Below are positions 26,890 through 35,296 of a DNA stretch of 64,000 bases, one piece after another. The notes beneath the pieces were generated by a model, which worked only from the letters and a program-made list of their open reading frames with translations, was not told the origin of the DNA and did not search any database. Both the position numbers and the translations under genes were made by a program. This stretch comes from Rhodoferax sp. U2-2l (GTDB lineage: Bacteria > Pseudomonadota > Gammaproteobacteria > Burkholderiales > Burkholderiaceae_C), in the NCBI RefSeq assembly GCF_020594515.1, contig NZ_JAJCTH010000017.1, positions 62,001 to 126,000 on the forward strand, in the 5' to 3' direction. Each line of letters opens with the position of its first letter. Position 1 is the stretch's first letter.

Positions 26890-27336
26890 TCAGCAGGCGA
26901 AGCCACGGCTGGCCACGCTCTTAAAGTCAAGTGCACCGGGGCGCAACGCAGGGCTGCGGGTGGGCAGCACGGTCACCGTCAGGCGCGAGGGTGACAGGGC
27001 AAAAGCGGGGGCATCACGCGCGTCGGCGGCGGTGCGCTCTGGCGCTGCCTTTGGCGCATGGGGTCGCGTGTTCCACCGGGTGGCCGCGCTAGATTTGCCT
27101 GCCTGTGCCCCCAGGCTGAACACCCGGTCATGCCCACGGCCACGGCTGCAAAGCTGCTGGGTAAAGCACAGGTACTCCATCTTTTTGGAAAAGCGGGCAT
27201 GCGCCTTGACCTCGCTGGTCTGCAGGTCGGCAAAGGCGGCAAACAGCTCGGCGTAGCTGGCCTGACTTCTTTCAGCCACGTAGTTCAGGATCGCCACGTT
27301 GACCGGGTTTTGGGCGTGGTGGGTTTTTTCGATCAT
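26890..27336 (-). CDS. Hypothetical early phage protein
   Basis: 148 residues. The N-terminal part (MIEKTHHAQNPVNVAILNYV...ASYAELFAAFADLQTSEVKA) looks like a small winged-helix or helical domain. The remainder is low-complexity Ala/Pro/Arg. It overlaps the upstream gene by 4 bp. No family recognised; a DNA-binding role is possible but unproven. Confidence 0.55.
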   Translation of the reverse strand: MIEKTHHAQNPVNVAILNYVAERSQASYAELFAAFADLQTSEVKAHARFSKKMEYLCFTQQLCSRGRGHDRVFSLGAQAGKSSAATRWNTRPHAPKAAPERTAADARDAPAFALSPSRLTVTVLPTRSPALRPGALDFKSVASRGFAC

Positions 27337-27857
27337 GCTTTGACTCCAGGTGTTTTGAGGGCGGCCAGGGCGGCGCGGGCAAAGTCGGGGACCGGGGCGG
27401 CGCGCTCTGCGCCCTGCCCCACTACGGGGTGATGGCGCTTGGCGGCCTCGGCCTGCACCTCAGCCACCGCCTCTACCTTGTCGGCCAGGCCGGTCAGGAT
27501 GGCGTAGAGGTAGCCGTGGCCTTTCATGGGCAGGTCCAGCTTGCCTGCGTCGCGGGCTTGCAGCATCTGGTCGATACCGCGCGCCCAGGTGGTCAGGGGC
27601 ACCTGCCAGTCGCGCCCGCGGTGGGTGATGGCGGCGCGCTTCAGGTCGGGCAGCAGCTGCAGCAGGATGCGCACCTGCTTGCGCTGGGTGAGCGTGGTCT
27701 TTGGCGGGGTAAACAGCCGGGTGTACTGCAGCAGCAGCGCCCCGATGGGCATGGCCACTGAGATCAGCTGCGCCACGGCGGCGCGGCTGTCAGCATCCAC
27801 AAACAGGTGGTCCAGCGTGAGCGCGGCACCACACACGGGGCAGCTCAGCTCGCTCAT
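27333..27857 (-). CDS. Hypothetical early protein with N-terminal Cys pair
   Basis: 174 residues from ATG 27857. MSELSCPVCGAALTLDHLFV at the start carries a CxxC knuckle that may be half of a zinc ribbon. The rest is helical with TLTQRKQVRILLQLLPDLKR and WARGIDQMLQARDAGKLDLP. Similar proteins occur in early regions of Mu-like siphophages. Function unknown. The stop overlaps the next start (ATGA). Confidence 0.6.
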   Translation of the reverse strand: MSELSCPVCGAALTLDHLFVDADSRAAVAQLISVAMPIGALLLQYTRLFTPPKTTLTQRKQVRILLQLLPDLKRAAITHRGRDWQVPLTTWARGIDQMLQARDAGKLDLPMKGHGYLYAILTGLADKVEAVAEVQAEAAKRHHPVVGQGAERAAPVPDFARAALAALKTPGVKA

Positions 27858-28186
27858 GCCAGCCACCTCACCAAAGCTGTGCCCGCCAGGGCAGCCAGTG
27901 CCACCAGTGCCACCACCGCCACCAGCTCGCGCTGCCAGCTGGCGCACCAATAGCCATCGTCTTCCAGGGTGATGGACAAGGGCGTGTCACGCGGGCCCTG
28001 GATCACGCCGGGGGCGAATGGGAAGGTGGGCTGGGGGGCGCGGTCGGTGGCGCGGCGGCCGGGCTGGGGGTGCAGCTCTTCCACCAGCACGTTGCACTCC
28101 CACGAGTCACAGTCGGGGCATTGGTCGGCGCCCAAGCCTTGGCACACGCCAAGTTCATGGCAGCGGTTGTTTTTGATGGGTTTCAT
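27854..28186 (-). CDS. Small phage protein with Cys-rich N-terminus and C-terminal membrane segment
   Basis: 110 residues from ATG 28186. The first 35 residues contain CHELGVCQGLGADQCPDCDS, a possible metal-binding region. The end is a single hydrophobic helix (VAVVALVALAALAGTALV). It is therefore a tail-anchored membrane protein candidate. Coupled by 4-base overlaps on both sides. Function unknown. Confidence 0.55.
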   Translation of the reverse strand: MKPIKNNRCHELGVCQGLGADQCPDCDSWECNVLVEELHPQPGRRATDRAPQPTFPFAPGVIQGPRDTPLSITLEDDGYWCASWQRELVAVVALVALAALAGTALVRWLA

Positions 28187-28329
28187 GGCAGTCTCCGGGC
28201 GCTGATGCGCTTGGCTTGGGGGAAGTCGTCCATCACGGCCACAATGGCCGCGCAGGCGCTGGCGAAGATGCCCAGGGCGCGGCCTTGGCTGCCGTCGGGC
28301 ATGGTGATGGTGATGCGGTAGGTTTTCAT
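28183..28329 (-). CDS. Very small early phage protein
   Basis: 48 residues starting MKTYRITITMPDGSQGRALG at ATG 28329. It overlaps both neighbours by 4 bases (ATGA), which supports its reality despite its size. A short beta strand and helix pattern is all that can be seen. Confidence 0.55.
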   Translation of the reverse strand: MKTYRITITMPDGSQGRALGIFASACAAIVAVMDDFPQAKRISARRLP

Positions 28330-28607
28330 TGAAAAACGACCTCCACCCACACCCCAGGCTGAAGAACTGGAATGATCTTTTCGGCATAGAACTTGGCCGA
28401 GTTTTTTGGCAAGTTGCATCCGATCGGATGACGGTCATGCGTCAGCAGCTTGAAGTAAGTGCGCTCAGTACCGCCATTGGCGCATGGCGTGTAATCAGTA
28501 AACGTCAGCACCCGAACCTTGCGGCCAATGGCATTCCGCAGGAAGATCTGATAGCAACGCCGTCCGACTTGCGAGCGGAAACTGCGAATGGTTTGATTGG
28601 TTTTCAT
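28326..28607 (-). CDS. Hypothetical early phage protein
   Basis: 93 residues, basic, beginning MKTNQTIRSFRSQVGRRCYQ. It lies 12 bp after the ATPase B gene and overlaps the next small gene by 4 bp. No known family or motif recognised. Confidence 0.55.
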   Translation of the reverse strand: MKTNQTIRSFRSQVGRRCYQIFLRNAIGRKVRVLTFTDYTPCANGGTERTYFKLLTHDRHPIGCNLPKNSAKFYAEKIIPVLQPGVWVEVVFQ

Positions 28608-28619
28608 GGCTGCAGCCCT

Positions 28620-29912
28620 TCAGACCAACGCGATCACGTCACGGTCGATGCGCGGTGCGCCCAGCCCAGCGGCGGCGTTCAGCGCGGCGATCATCCAGTT
28701 GTTGACGTTGAGGGGGTACATCAGCATGACCTTGCCGCCCTGGTCTCCACCGGCAACGGTCAGGCGGGTTTTGAGCGCATCAATGCCGTCCTGAGTGATG
28801 AACTCGTCAAGCTTGCGCCCGATGGTCTCGGCACGAAACCGCAAGTAGCCGGACAAGTCCTCACCCAAGTGTGGCAAGCGCACCGGCTCACAGCGCTGCA
28901 TGACCTCACGCACGTCAAACCGGTTGAGTTTTTGCTCCAGCTCAGGGTGGCCCAGAAGCAACACGCCCAGCATGCTTTTGTAGTACTTGTCGCCATCGCT
29001 TTCCATGCGGGACTTTTCCCACAGGCGTTTGAGGTGCTTGAGTGTGGGGATGGGCAGCGAATGCGCCTCCTCGATCACCAACAAGTGGCTGCGCCCCTGG
29101 CTGGTGGAGTCTTGCAACATGCGCTTGACCTGGCGGGTGCGCTTCTCATCTGAGCGTGCCACCCCTTCCATGGCATCCAGCGTCATGACAATGGCTGTCT
29201 GGATGGCGGCACTTTTGAGCGTTTTGCCTTTGGTGTCGCTGTCTTCCATGCCCAGTACGGACGGCTCAATGAAGACCACCGGCTTGCGTTCCTTGCGCAC
29301 CTGGTACTTGAGGGCGTCCAGAATGGTGGTTTTGCCGGCACCCGACTCGCCGATGATGGCCACAAAGCGCCCACCGATGGCAGCCTGCCAGGCAGCCTCA
29401 CGCACAAAACGGATCTCACCGTTGACGAACATCTCGGCGTCGCAAGTGACTTCACCCTCGAACGGGTTGACGAACAGCCCGAAGCGCTTGCGTGCATCGG
29501 TACTCATGGTTTGCTTGGGTAGTAACATGGGCACTTCCTTTTCAGTTTCAATTTGTGTTGGGGTTGAGGGAACGGCCTCGGGGTGTTGCAAGCACTCTGG
29601 GGCCAACTTTTTGGCGGGTCTGGAAACTGGAGCCGTGGCGGGCTTTGAGGCCTTGGGCAGGGCCACCGCAGCGGCCTGAGTCTTTCGCGGGTTTTTGGCG
29701 GGTTTTAAGCGGCCCTCTTGGCCCTTTTCCTTGCCGAAGGTCTGATGCCATGCGAGCAAACTGGCCTTGTCCAGCGCATATTTCCCGGAACGCACGGCCC
29801 TGAGGGTGCTGACACCCAAGCCCAGATCAGCGGATATCTGCGCATTGGTGGCGTTGCCGCTCATCTTGAACAAGGCTCGAACGAGCGCTGGCGTGACTTT
29901 GGTTGGCCTCAT
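28620..29912 (-). CDS. Transposition ATPase, MuB-like AAA+ protein
   Basis: 430 residues. Residues 1-60 form a helix-turn-helix region (NAQISADLGLGVSTLRAVRS), followed by a Lys/Pro-rich linker to about 130. The AAA+ domain starts with FGLFVNPFEGEV and has Walker A GESGAGKTT (about 188-196), Walker B LLVIEEAH, and sensor-type GVLLLGHPELEQKLNRFD. MuB-type proteins bind target DNA and deliver it to the transposase. It is longer than MuB (about 312) because of the N-terminal part and linker. Overlap with the transposase stop is ATGA. Confidence 0.9.
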   Translation of the reverse strand: MRPTKVTPALVRALFKMSGNATNAQISADLGLGVSTLRAVRSGKYALDKASLLAWHQTFGKEKGQEGRLKPAKNPRKTQAAAVALPKASKPATAPVSRPAKKLAPECLQHPEAVPSTPTQIETEKEVPMLLPKQTMSTDARKRFGLFVNPFEGEVTCDAEMFVNGEIRFVREAAWQAAIGGRFVAIIGESGAGKTTILDALKYQVRKERKPVVFIEPSVLGMEDSDTKGKTLKSAAIQTAIVMTLDAMEGVARSDEKRTRQVKRMLQDSTSQGRSHLLVIEEAHSLPIPTLKHLKRLWEKSRMESDGDKYYKSMLGVLLLGHPELEQKLNRFDVREVMQRCEPVRLPHLGEDLSGYLRFRAETIGRKLDEFITQDGIDALKTRLTVAGGDQGGKVMLMYPLNVNNWMIAALNAAAGLGAPRIDRDVIALV

Positions 29913-31705
29913 ACACCACCTCCTACAGCACGCAAGCCACCTTGCGGCACAGCAACAGCTGCCTGGCGGCGTTGCGCTATCAGTGACTGCACCACGTCTT
30001 CAGGCACACCAGCGCTGCCATAACGCTCGGTCAACCAGGCATAGGTGCCAATGTCATAGTCATCACCCAGGGCCAGCTTGATGCGCTGGCAGGCTGTGGC
30101 CACACTCAGGCGAGTGACTTCAATGCTGGGGGCCGTGGCTTCGTGCACTGAGCCTTTGCGCGGCAAGTAGGCGGGCACCTTGGCGGCTTTGAGGTCGGCC
30201 AGTGGGTCAAACTGCCCAACGTATGGGGCTTGTTTGCGTTTGATGGCCTCGTCAGACTGCGCCACAGTGGCTGGGCCTGCCGGGGTGGCGTAGGCTTGGG
30301 CTGCGATGGCTTTGCGGTGGGTGTCAGACGGGGTGTCTGGCATGGCGGCGTAGCTTTGGCCCAGCTTGGGTGCGTCTACAGCAAAGCCAAATCGGTCCAC
30401 CTCGACTGGCTGCACCTGGTGCCAAACGATCTCACCTGTTTCGCGATCTGTCACACCGACGCGCACGCTGGGCAGTGCGAGTGGGTTGACCGTGACATAC
30501 ACCTGCGAGCCAGGTGAGATGCCGGGCACGTAGCGCACGTCGTAATCCCTGCTGCCTTGGTCCTTGTACGCAAAGCTGACCTGCATGTTGGTGGTGACCT
30601 TGCGTGTCTTAGCCAAAGTGGCGGGTAGAGACTGCATGACCTCCAGCGGCGGTGCAATGATGAGCTGGTCTTCGGTGATCAGGCTCCAGCATGCGTAGCG
30701 AGCCATGCCGTGGCGGCTGTGCTTGCGGGTGCTGTTGAACCAGTGCATCCACAGCTCGGCCAGCGCTTGCAGGCGCTCCATGGTGATGCTGTTGGGGTCC
30801 AGGAAGCGTAGGCGGCTTTCCATGCCACGCTCAACCAGGTTTTGCGCGTTTTCCACAGCCCCGGTGGCACGGCTGTTTTTGGGCTTGTGGTGGTAGAGCT
30901 TGATGCCCATCACGCTGCAGAAGTTTTTAAACTCTGCGGACTTGAAGGCGCTGCCCTGGTCGGTGTACAGCTCACGCGGCACACCGTAGAACGGCATGGG
31001 CTGGCCCTGGGCATCAAAGCGTTGGGTCATCATCCACATGAGAAAGTCAAGCGCATTGAGGGCCGTTTCACCGCCAAGGTAAAACCGCGTTGCAACACAG
31101 CCGCTGGTGTGGTCTACGCCCACGTAGCGCACCAACAGGTCGTTCATGACACGGGTGTAGTTGTGCAGCTTGTTCTTGTAGTGCACGCCATCTTCTTCCA
31201 GCAGCAACAGCTCGCCCTTTGGCGTGCGGTACAGCACGCACACCGATGCGTCTATCAGCGCCACCGAATTGGGGTGTTCGGTGCGCATGCGCACGCTGGG
31301 ACTGGGCTGGGCCAACTGGGTGGGGTGCATGCCACGGGTGCGCAGCACTTGCATAGTGCGCCCTGGGCTCAGGCGGGCGCTGAGTTTCCCGGCGGCAAAC
31401 AGCATGTCAATGGCGGCTTCGCAGCTCAGCTCCCACTTGCCAGCGCGCCTGGCGCTCATCATGGTGCCGCTGATGAGCATCAGGTCGGCATCGGTGTAGA
31501 CCATCTCACCGGCATCGCAGCGGCGCTTACGCGGCTTAGCCAACAACAGGTTGCGGCTGGCTTGGCTGACCAGGGCGTGGGTGCGGGGCACTGACAAACC
31601 CAATGTACGCGCTGCACGCTCAATGATCTGGCCCTGCTGCCCATGCGGTGCCGCAAAGCGGTCGCGCGCGGCCTGGTGAATGATTTCCATGCGAATGGCA
31701 TCCAT
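29909..31705 (-). CDS. Mu-type DDE transposase A
   Basis: 598 residues. Catalyses strand transfer for integration and phage replication. An N-terminal HTH region (ERAARTLGLSVPRTHALVSQ) binds the ends. The RNase-H-like core has Asp in VALIDASVCVLY (about 151), Asp in ELYTDQGSAFKSAEF and Glu in TGAVENAQNLVERG, the DDE triad. A Mu-type C-terminal beta-barrel domain follows. Residues about 436-455 (DRFGFAVDAPKLGQSYA) are echoed in the early protein at 33993-34412. It is coupled to the ATPase by a 4-base overlap. Confidence 0.95.
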   Translation of the reverse strand: MDAIRMEIIHQAARDRFAAPHGQQGQIIERAARTLGLSVPRTHALVSQASRNLLLAKPRKRRCDAGEMVYTDADLMLISGTMMSARRAGKWELSCEAAIDMLFAAGKLSARLSPGRTMQVLRTRGMHPTQLAQPSPSVRMRTEHPNSVALIDASVCVLYRTPKGELLLLEEDGVHYKNKLHNYTRVMNDLLVRYVGVDHTSGCVATRFYLGGETALNALDFLMWMMTQRFDAQGQPMPFYGVPRELYTDQGSAFKSAEFKNFCSVMGIKLYHHKPKNSRATGAVENAQNLVERGMESRLRFLDPNSITMERLQALAELWMHWFNSTRKHSRHGMARYACWSLITEDQLIIAPPLEVMQSLPATLAKTRKVTTNMQVSFAYKDQGSRDYDVRYVPGISPGSQVYVTVNPLALPSVRVGVTDRETGEIVWHQVQPVEVDRFGFAVDAPKLGQSYAAMPDTPSDTHRKAIAAQAYATPAGPATVAQSDEAIKRKQAPYVGQFDPLADLKAAKVPAYLPRKGSVHEATAPSIEVTRLSVATACQRIKLALGDDYDIGTYAWLTERYGSAGVPEDVVQSLIAQRRQAAVAVPQGGLRAVGGGV

Positions 31706-31716
31706 GGTGTTTGGCC

Positions 31717-32751
31717 TTAGTTGGCAGCGCCTTGCACCGACTTGAGTTTGGTTTTGGCGGGTGCTGCTGGCTGGCTGGCAGCGGCGGCGCTCCTGGCCTC
31801 CATGGCGGCGAGCATGTCGTCAGTCATCCAGGCGGGCTTGAGACGGCTTTCAAGATCAACCGCAATGTCAAACTCGGCGCTGATATCCACCAGCTGCTGG
31901 CACAGGTATTCAACCGCCTGGCGGGCGGCCAGTTCAATGGCTTCGCGGGCAGTGCCATCCAGCGCAGCATCAGCGGCCTGGAACACGCGGCGGATTTCAA
32001 ACTGGGCGGCGGCGGTGGCTTCCTGGATCTCGGTGATGAGCTTTTGCTCGGCTTCCGTTTTGGCAATGCTGTCTGGCCGGGGCGTGAAGCGGCGGTCAAT
32101 CTCTTCAGACAACTTGTCGATGTGCTCATTTTTTTGAGCAATCAGGCGGTCTTTGGATTCGAGCTTTTCTTCGGCCTGCTGCAGGTTGGCGGCAATGGCC
32201 TCTTTTTCTTTGGCGTGCTTGACAATGATCTCTTCGGCCAGCTCGACAAAACTGTCTTTGTCACCCGTTTTGGCAACTTCGATCAGAGCGAGCTTTTGGT
32301 CTTCGGGCAGCTTGCGGTATTGGCGCAGTTCGCGGTAGCCGATGCCCATGGCGGACATGGATTCAAGGGCGGCTTCACCGAACGTTTGCAGGTTGGCTAT
32401 GTCTTCATTTACCTTTGAAGCGGATTTGCCAAGAAGCTTGCAGAAATCCTCCCAAGTGCCTGCCAAACCGGGACCGTCCCGGTCTTTCATTCCACTAAGT
32501 GCTTGATATAGCTTGTGTTCTTTGACAAAGGCCATCTTTGAAACCGCGACCGTCCCGGTCAACTTTGCGATGGCGTCAGCCATTTGCGCCTGGCCCAGCA
32601 GCTGATTCACCAGGTCGCGGCCTTCGGAGTAATCAGCCCGCAGCTCAATCAGTTGGTCGGCAGCTGCCAGGTCTTCAGCAACGGCTGTCATGTTCAGGGT
32701 GCCGGGCACGGCGGGTGCGGCGGGCATGGGTTTGCGTCCTTGGGTAGCCAT
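31717..32751 (-). CDS. Hypothetical coiled-coil protein upstream of transposase
   Basis: 344 residues. The N-terminal 140 residues contain DRDGPGLAGTWEDFCKLLGK and VNEDIANLQTFGEAALESMS. A long charged coiled coil follows (about 165-240, EKEAIAANLQQAEEKLESKD). Genes of this type precede the transposase in B3-like transposable siphophages. Function unknown; a structural or DNA-organising role in transposition is a guess. Confidence 0.7.
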   Translation of the reverse strand: MATQGRKPMPAAPAVPGTLNMTAVAEDLAAADQLIELRADYSEGRDLVNQLLGQAQMADAIAKLTGTVAVSKMAFVKEHKLYQALSGMKDRDGPGLAGTWEDFCKLLGKSASKVNEDIANLQTFGEAALESMSAMGIGYRELRQYRKLPEDQKLALIEVAKTGDKDSFVELAEEIIVKHAKEKEAIAANLQQAEEKLESKDRLIAQKNEHIDKLSEEIDRRFTPRPDSIAKTEAEQKLITEIQEATAAAQFEIRRVFQAADAALDGTAREAIELAARQAVEYLCQQLVDISAEFDIAVDLESRLKPAWMTDDMLAAMEARSAAAASQPAAPAKTKLKSVQGAAN

Positions 32752-32779
32752 GGTGGTTTCAGTCCTTCAAAAAATGGGG

Positions 32780-33091
32780 TTAACGCAGGCCGTAGCGGCG
32801 CGTGACGTCGTTGAACTCTTGGCGCGAGGCGGTGAGCGCCTCGCCATGGCGCACGCTGAGCTGGATCACATGCGGGGTGAGCCGCCAGAGTTCTTTGGGG
32901 GTCTGCTCGGCCCAGCCTGCGGTGCGCAGGTTGTCCAGATCGCGGGTGACAACGCTGGGGGCGCAGTCCAGGTCGCGAGCGATCTGGCTGGGCGCCAGGC
33001 CAGTGAGCTCATTGCCGGCGAGCAGGTTCACCAGCTGCAGCAGGCGCTGCTGTGCGGCGTTGGTGTAGTCGGTTTTGCGCTCAGAGGACAT
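32780..33091 (-). CDS. Small winged-helix protein
   Basis: 103 residues from ATG 33091. LLAGNELTGLAPSQIARDLDCAPSV-type sequence (about 20-45) with TRDLDNLRTAGWAEQTPKEL is an IclR-like winged helix. Likely a regulator of the early operon or of the host. It overlaps the upstream gene by 11 bp. Confidence 0.65.
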   Translation of the reverse strand: MSSERKTDYTNAAQQRLLQLVNLLAGNELTGLAPSQIARDLDCAPSVVTRDLDNLRTAGWAEQTPKELWRLTPHVIQLSVRHGEALTASRQEFNDVTRRYGLR

Positions 33092-33302
33092 GGCCAGCCT
33101 CCTGCCGCTTGGCATGCTGGGCGCGCTTGATGGTGGCCAGCAGCTCGCACTGCAAGGCACGGGTCACAGCGCGGGCAATGGTGTCGGCCACGCGCCCGGG
33201 TGGGACGTAGAAGGCACCACGGCTGGTGCTGATGCTGAAGCCACGCGCCATGTCGGGCGCATGCGTGGCCAGGGCGAAAGAGATGTCGTCTTCGGTCATC
33301 AT
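33081..33302 (-). CDS. Small early phage protein
   Basis: 73 residues from ATG 33302 (GGAG 11 bases upstream; an in-frame TTG at 33308 is less likely). It contains FSISTSRGAFYVPPGRVADT. No family recognised. It sits in the tightly packed early operon. Confidence 0.5.
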   Translation of the reverse strand: MMTEDDISFALATHAPDMARGFSISTSRGAFYVPPGRVADTIARAVTRALQCELLATIKRAQHAKRQEAGHVL

Positions 33303-33304
33303 GA

Positions 33305-33778
33305 TCAAAACTCCAGTTCAGGTGTGGCATAGCTGGCCACATTGCGGTAGTGGTAGGCCACCTGCTCGATGTGGGTGCGCAGCGCGGCCAGAGTCGCTTC
33401 GAGGTCGGTGGACTCAGGGGCGGCGTAAAAGGAGGCGAGCAGGGTCAGTGCGGCGGCGCAGCTGGTGTTGACTTCCATCACATCGGCGGTGCTGGCCTTG
33501 CGACCCTTGGGCATGTCAATCACGATCTTGTTGCCCGAGCTTGTCAGCAGCCAGACGCTGGCAAAGTTGCAGCCACAGGCCAACTCGTATGAGGGCAACC
33601 TGATGATTGGCAGTGTGCCCAAGGCCAGCCATTTGTAGAGGCTGTCATGGGTGGCGCCCATTAGGTCGGCAATGCGTTCGATGGACAGGTTCTTTTTCTC
33701 CTGCGCAAATTCTTTGCACAGGCGCAGCGCCTCGACCATGCTGGCTGGTTGGACGTTTTTCCAATTGCGGCGGGTCAT
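33305..33778 (-). CDS. Putative HTH phage regulator
   Basis: 157 residues from ATG 33778. LSIERIADLMGATHDSLYKW (about residues 31-50) is a clear helix-turn-helix. The C-terminal part is helical (TSCAAALTLLASFYAAPEST). Similar proteins lie between Ner-like and transposase genes in transposable phages. Probably controls the early operon; the target is unknown. Confidence 0.65.
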   Translation of the reverse strand: MTRRNWKNVQPASMVEALRLCKEFAQEKKNLSIERIADLMGATHDSLYKWLALGTLPIIRLPSYELACGCNFASVWLLTSSGNKIVIDMPKGRKASTADVMEVNTSCAAALTLLASFYAAPESTDLEATLAALRTHIEQVAYHYRNVASYATPELEF

Positions 33779-33898
33779 TGGAAGGCCCTCTCTGGCAGCG
33801 CCGGATTGGCTTCCAAACAAATCGCTGTGCTGGAAACGCTGATTTGCCGGAATTGGCGGCAAAGTTCAGCCATCGCAACCTTCCAACTGGAGCAAACC

Positions 33899-34147
33899 AT
33901 GGACGAAAAACTATTTGATGAACTGGCCGGGCGCATTGATGGCATTGGCCAGGCGCTGCTGCGGGTGACTGCCGCACTGGAGATGCAGGGTGTCATTGAT
34001 GGCCCCCTGGTGGCTGAGGGGTGGCGCATGGCAGCACTGCCCCACACTGCGGGCAGTGTGATGCACCGCAGTGCTTACCAGATGCTTCAGCAGTTGGCTG
34101 ACGCGCTTGAAGCTGCGCGTAGCTCGCGCCAAGCTTCGGCGCAGTGA
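33899..34147 (+). CDS. Possible small plus-strand gene antisense to early operon
   Basis: 82 residues from ATG 33899 with GGAG 9 bases upstream. MDEKLFDELAGRIDGIGQAL and AYQMLQQLADALEAARSSRQ are regular amphipathic helices with normal codon use. However, its last 155 bp overlap the minus-strand gene at 33993-34412. Both frames look gene-like, and without comparison I cannot decide if both are expressed. Confidence 0.45.
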   Translation: MDEKLFDELAGRIDGIGQALLRVTAALEMQGVIDGPLVAEGWRMAALPHTAGSVMHRSAYQMLQQLADALEAARSSRQASAQ

Positions 34148-34412
34148 CGTCAAAGCCAAAGCGGTCACGATCAGTGCTTAGACCGTTACCTCCGGCTTGC
34201 AGGTCATGCTTGGCCTGCTCGTAACCATACAGAAAGCCCGCGCGGTGAGCGTCGTCTTGCGCCGTGCCGCTGGCCCAGGAGCTCTTGGGCGGCACAAGCC
34301 CATAGGCTTTGAAGCAGCCAGCGGTGGCGCCAGCCTTCCACTCAGGGCTGCGCGGGCAGGGGTCGATGTTGCGCTGGCACCAGGCGCGCGCTTGGTTGAG
34401 GTCGGCGCTCAT
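33993..34412 (-). CDS. Early phage protein with C-terminal Cys cluster
   Basis: 139 residues from ATG 34412, overlapping the upstream HTH gene by ATGA. It has MSADLNQARAWCQRNIDPCP and AHRAGFLYGYEQAKHDLQ, then DRFGFDVTAPKLGASYA, which is shared with the transposase. A C-terminal CGASHCPQCGAVLPC cluster may bind zinc. Function unknown. The shared motif suggests it could bind the same partner as the transposase C-terminus. Confidence 0.6.
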   Translation of the reverse strand: MSADLNQARAWCQRNIDPCPRSPEWKAGATAGCFKAYGLVPPKSSWASGTAQDDAHRAGFLYGYEQAKHDLQAGGNGLSTDRDRFGFDVTAPKLGASYAQLQARQPTAEASGKHCGASHCPQCGAVLPCATPQPPGGHQ

Positions 34413-34675
34413 GCTTGTGCCCCTGCAGCCTGGGCGGCGCTGCTGTTGCGCGGGGCACCGGCCACGCGGGCCGGGCGGGTGGTGACCACGCCGCGCTTCA
34501 TGCCCAGCAGCACGGCAATGTTGTGGCTCATGCCGCGCAGGCACCGTTTGCGGCCGTTCAAGATTTCGTACACCAGACTGGTGGGCAGCCCGTGCATGCG
34601 GCAGAACTCGGCAGCGCTGATGCCCTGGTATGCCAGCCACTCTTTTGCCTCGTCAGGAGTGCGGATTTTGTTCAT
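34409..34675 (-). CDS. Ner-like HTH protein, first gene of early operon
   Basis: 88 residues. TPDEAKEWLAYQGISAAEFC, GLPTSLVYEILNGRKRCLRG and MSHNIAVLLGMKRGV form a small helix-turn-helix domain of a type common in transposable and other proteobacterial phages, followed by an Ala-rich tail. Being first in the early operon opposite the repressor side, it is placed like Ner of Mu, which dampens early transcription. Confidence 0.75.
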   Translation of the reverse strand: MNKIRTPDEAKEWLAYQGISAAEFCRMHGLPTSLVYEILNGRKRCLRGMSHNIAVLLGMKRGVVTTRPARVAGAPRNSSAAQAAGAQA

Positions 34676-34736
34676 AGAATGGTGTAAGTTAGTGTTGACA
34701 ACTCAGGGGGCCAGCTTGGGCTGGTTAAAGAAAAAG
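34676..34736. promoter_or_regulatory. Early control region
   Basis: 61-bp gap between the leftward early operon and a rightward membrane protein gene. It holds the dyad GTTGNCAAC (34693-34701) and a hairpin-like CCAGC-TTGG-GCTGG (34711-34724), either of which could be a repressor site. A TTGACA on the plus strand and a TTGTCA on the minus strand overlap the first dyad, but neither has a good -10 partner. Confidence 0.35.
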
Positions 34737-35162
34737 ATGGACATGCAGAGCTGGCTGAAGGTGATGGCGCTGATCGCCGCATTGGTGTATTCGGTGCTAT
34801 CAGCGATCAAGAGGGCCATTGAGATAAACAAGCTGCTGGCTGCCAAAAACATCAATGCGGCACCTAAAAGCAGTTTTTGGCGGCGTAACTGGCCCATGTT
34901 GCTGGTAGCGCTGGTGGGTATGGCGGGCATGCTGTCGATCGCGCTGGGGCCGGTGACGCCCTCATCAGTGCTGTTTTGCGTGATTGGCGGCGTGGTAACC
35001 GCTTTTGCCGGCGCGGGCATCTTGGCTTTTGAAGCCGCACTGCTGGTGTCTGAGCGGGTGATGACGATGATGACTTTGCAAGCCGATGGCCAAAGTCGAA
35101 TCGTGAGGGTGTTGGAGGCCATGACCGGTGCCGCCCAGCGCACCACGGAAAAGCCGGATTGA
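34737..35162 (+). CDS. Phage membrane protein next to repressor
   Basis: 141 residues from ATG 34737, preceded by AAAGAAAAAG. It has an N-terminal membrane helix (about 5-25), a basic cytoplasmic stretch, and two further hydrophobic segments (LLVALVGMAGMLSIALG and CVIGGVVTAFAGAGILAFE). Codon use is strongly gene-like in this frame. The location between the early promoter and the repressor fits a lysogen-expressed gene, for example superinfection exclusion; that is inference. Confidence 0.6.
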   Translation: MDMQSWLKVMALIAALVYSVLSAIKRAIEINKLLAAKNINAAPKSSFWRRNWPMLLVALVGMAGMLSIALGPVTPSSVLFCVIGGVVTAFAGAGILAFEAALLVSERVMTMMTLQADGQSRIVRVLEAMTGAAQRTTEKPD

Positions 35163-35296
35163 CGGATGAATTGCTTGGCTTTTTCGGGTGTCATTTTTTT
35201 TGTCCTTGGTTGGTGGTTGTAGGAGCGGTTAGCGTTTGCTTGGTGTGAATTATGTATAGTTTTTTGTGCAATTTCAATCGGTTTGAATAATTTTTT

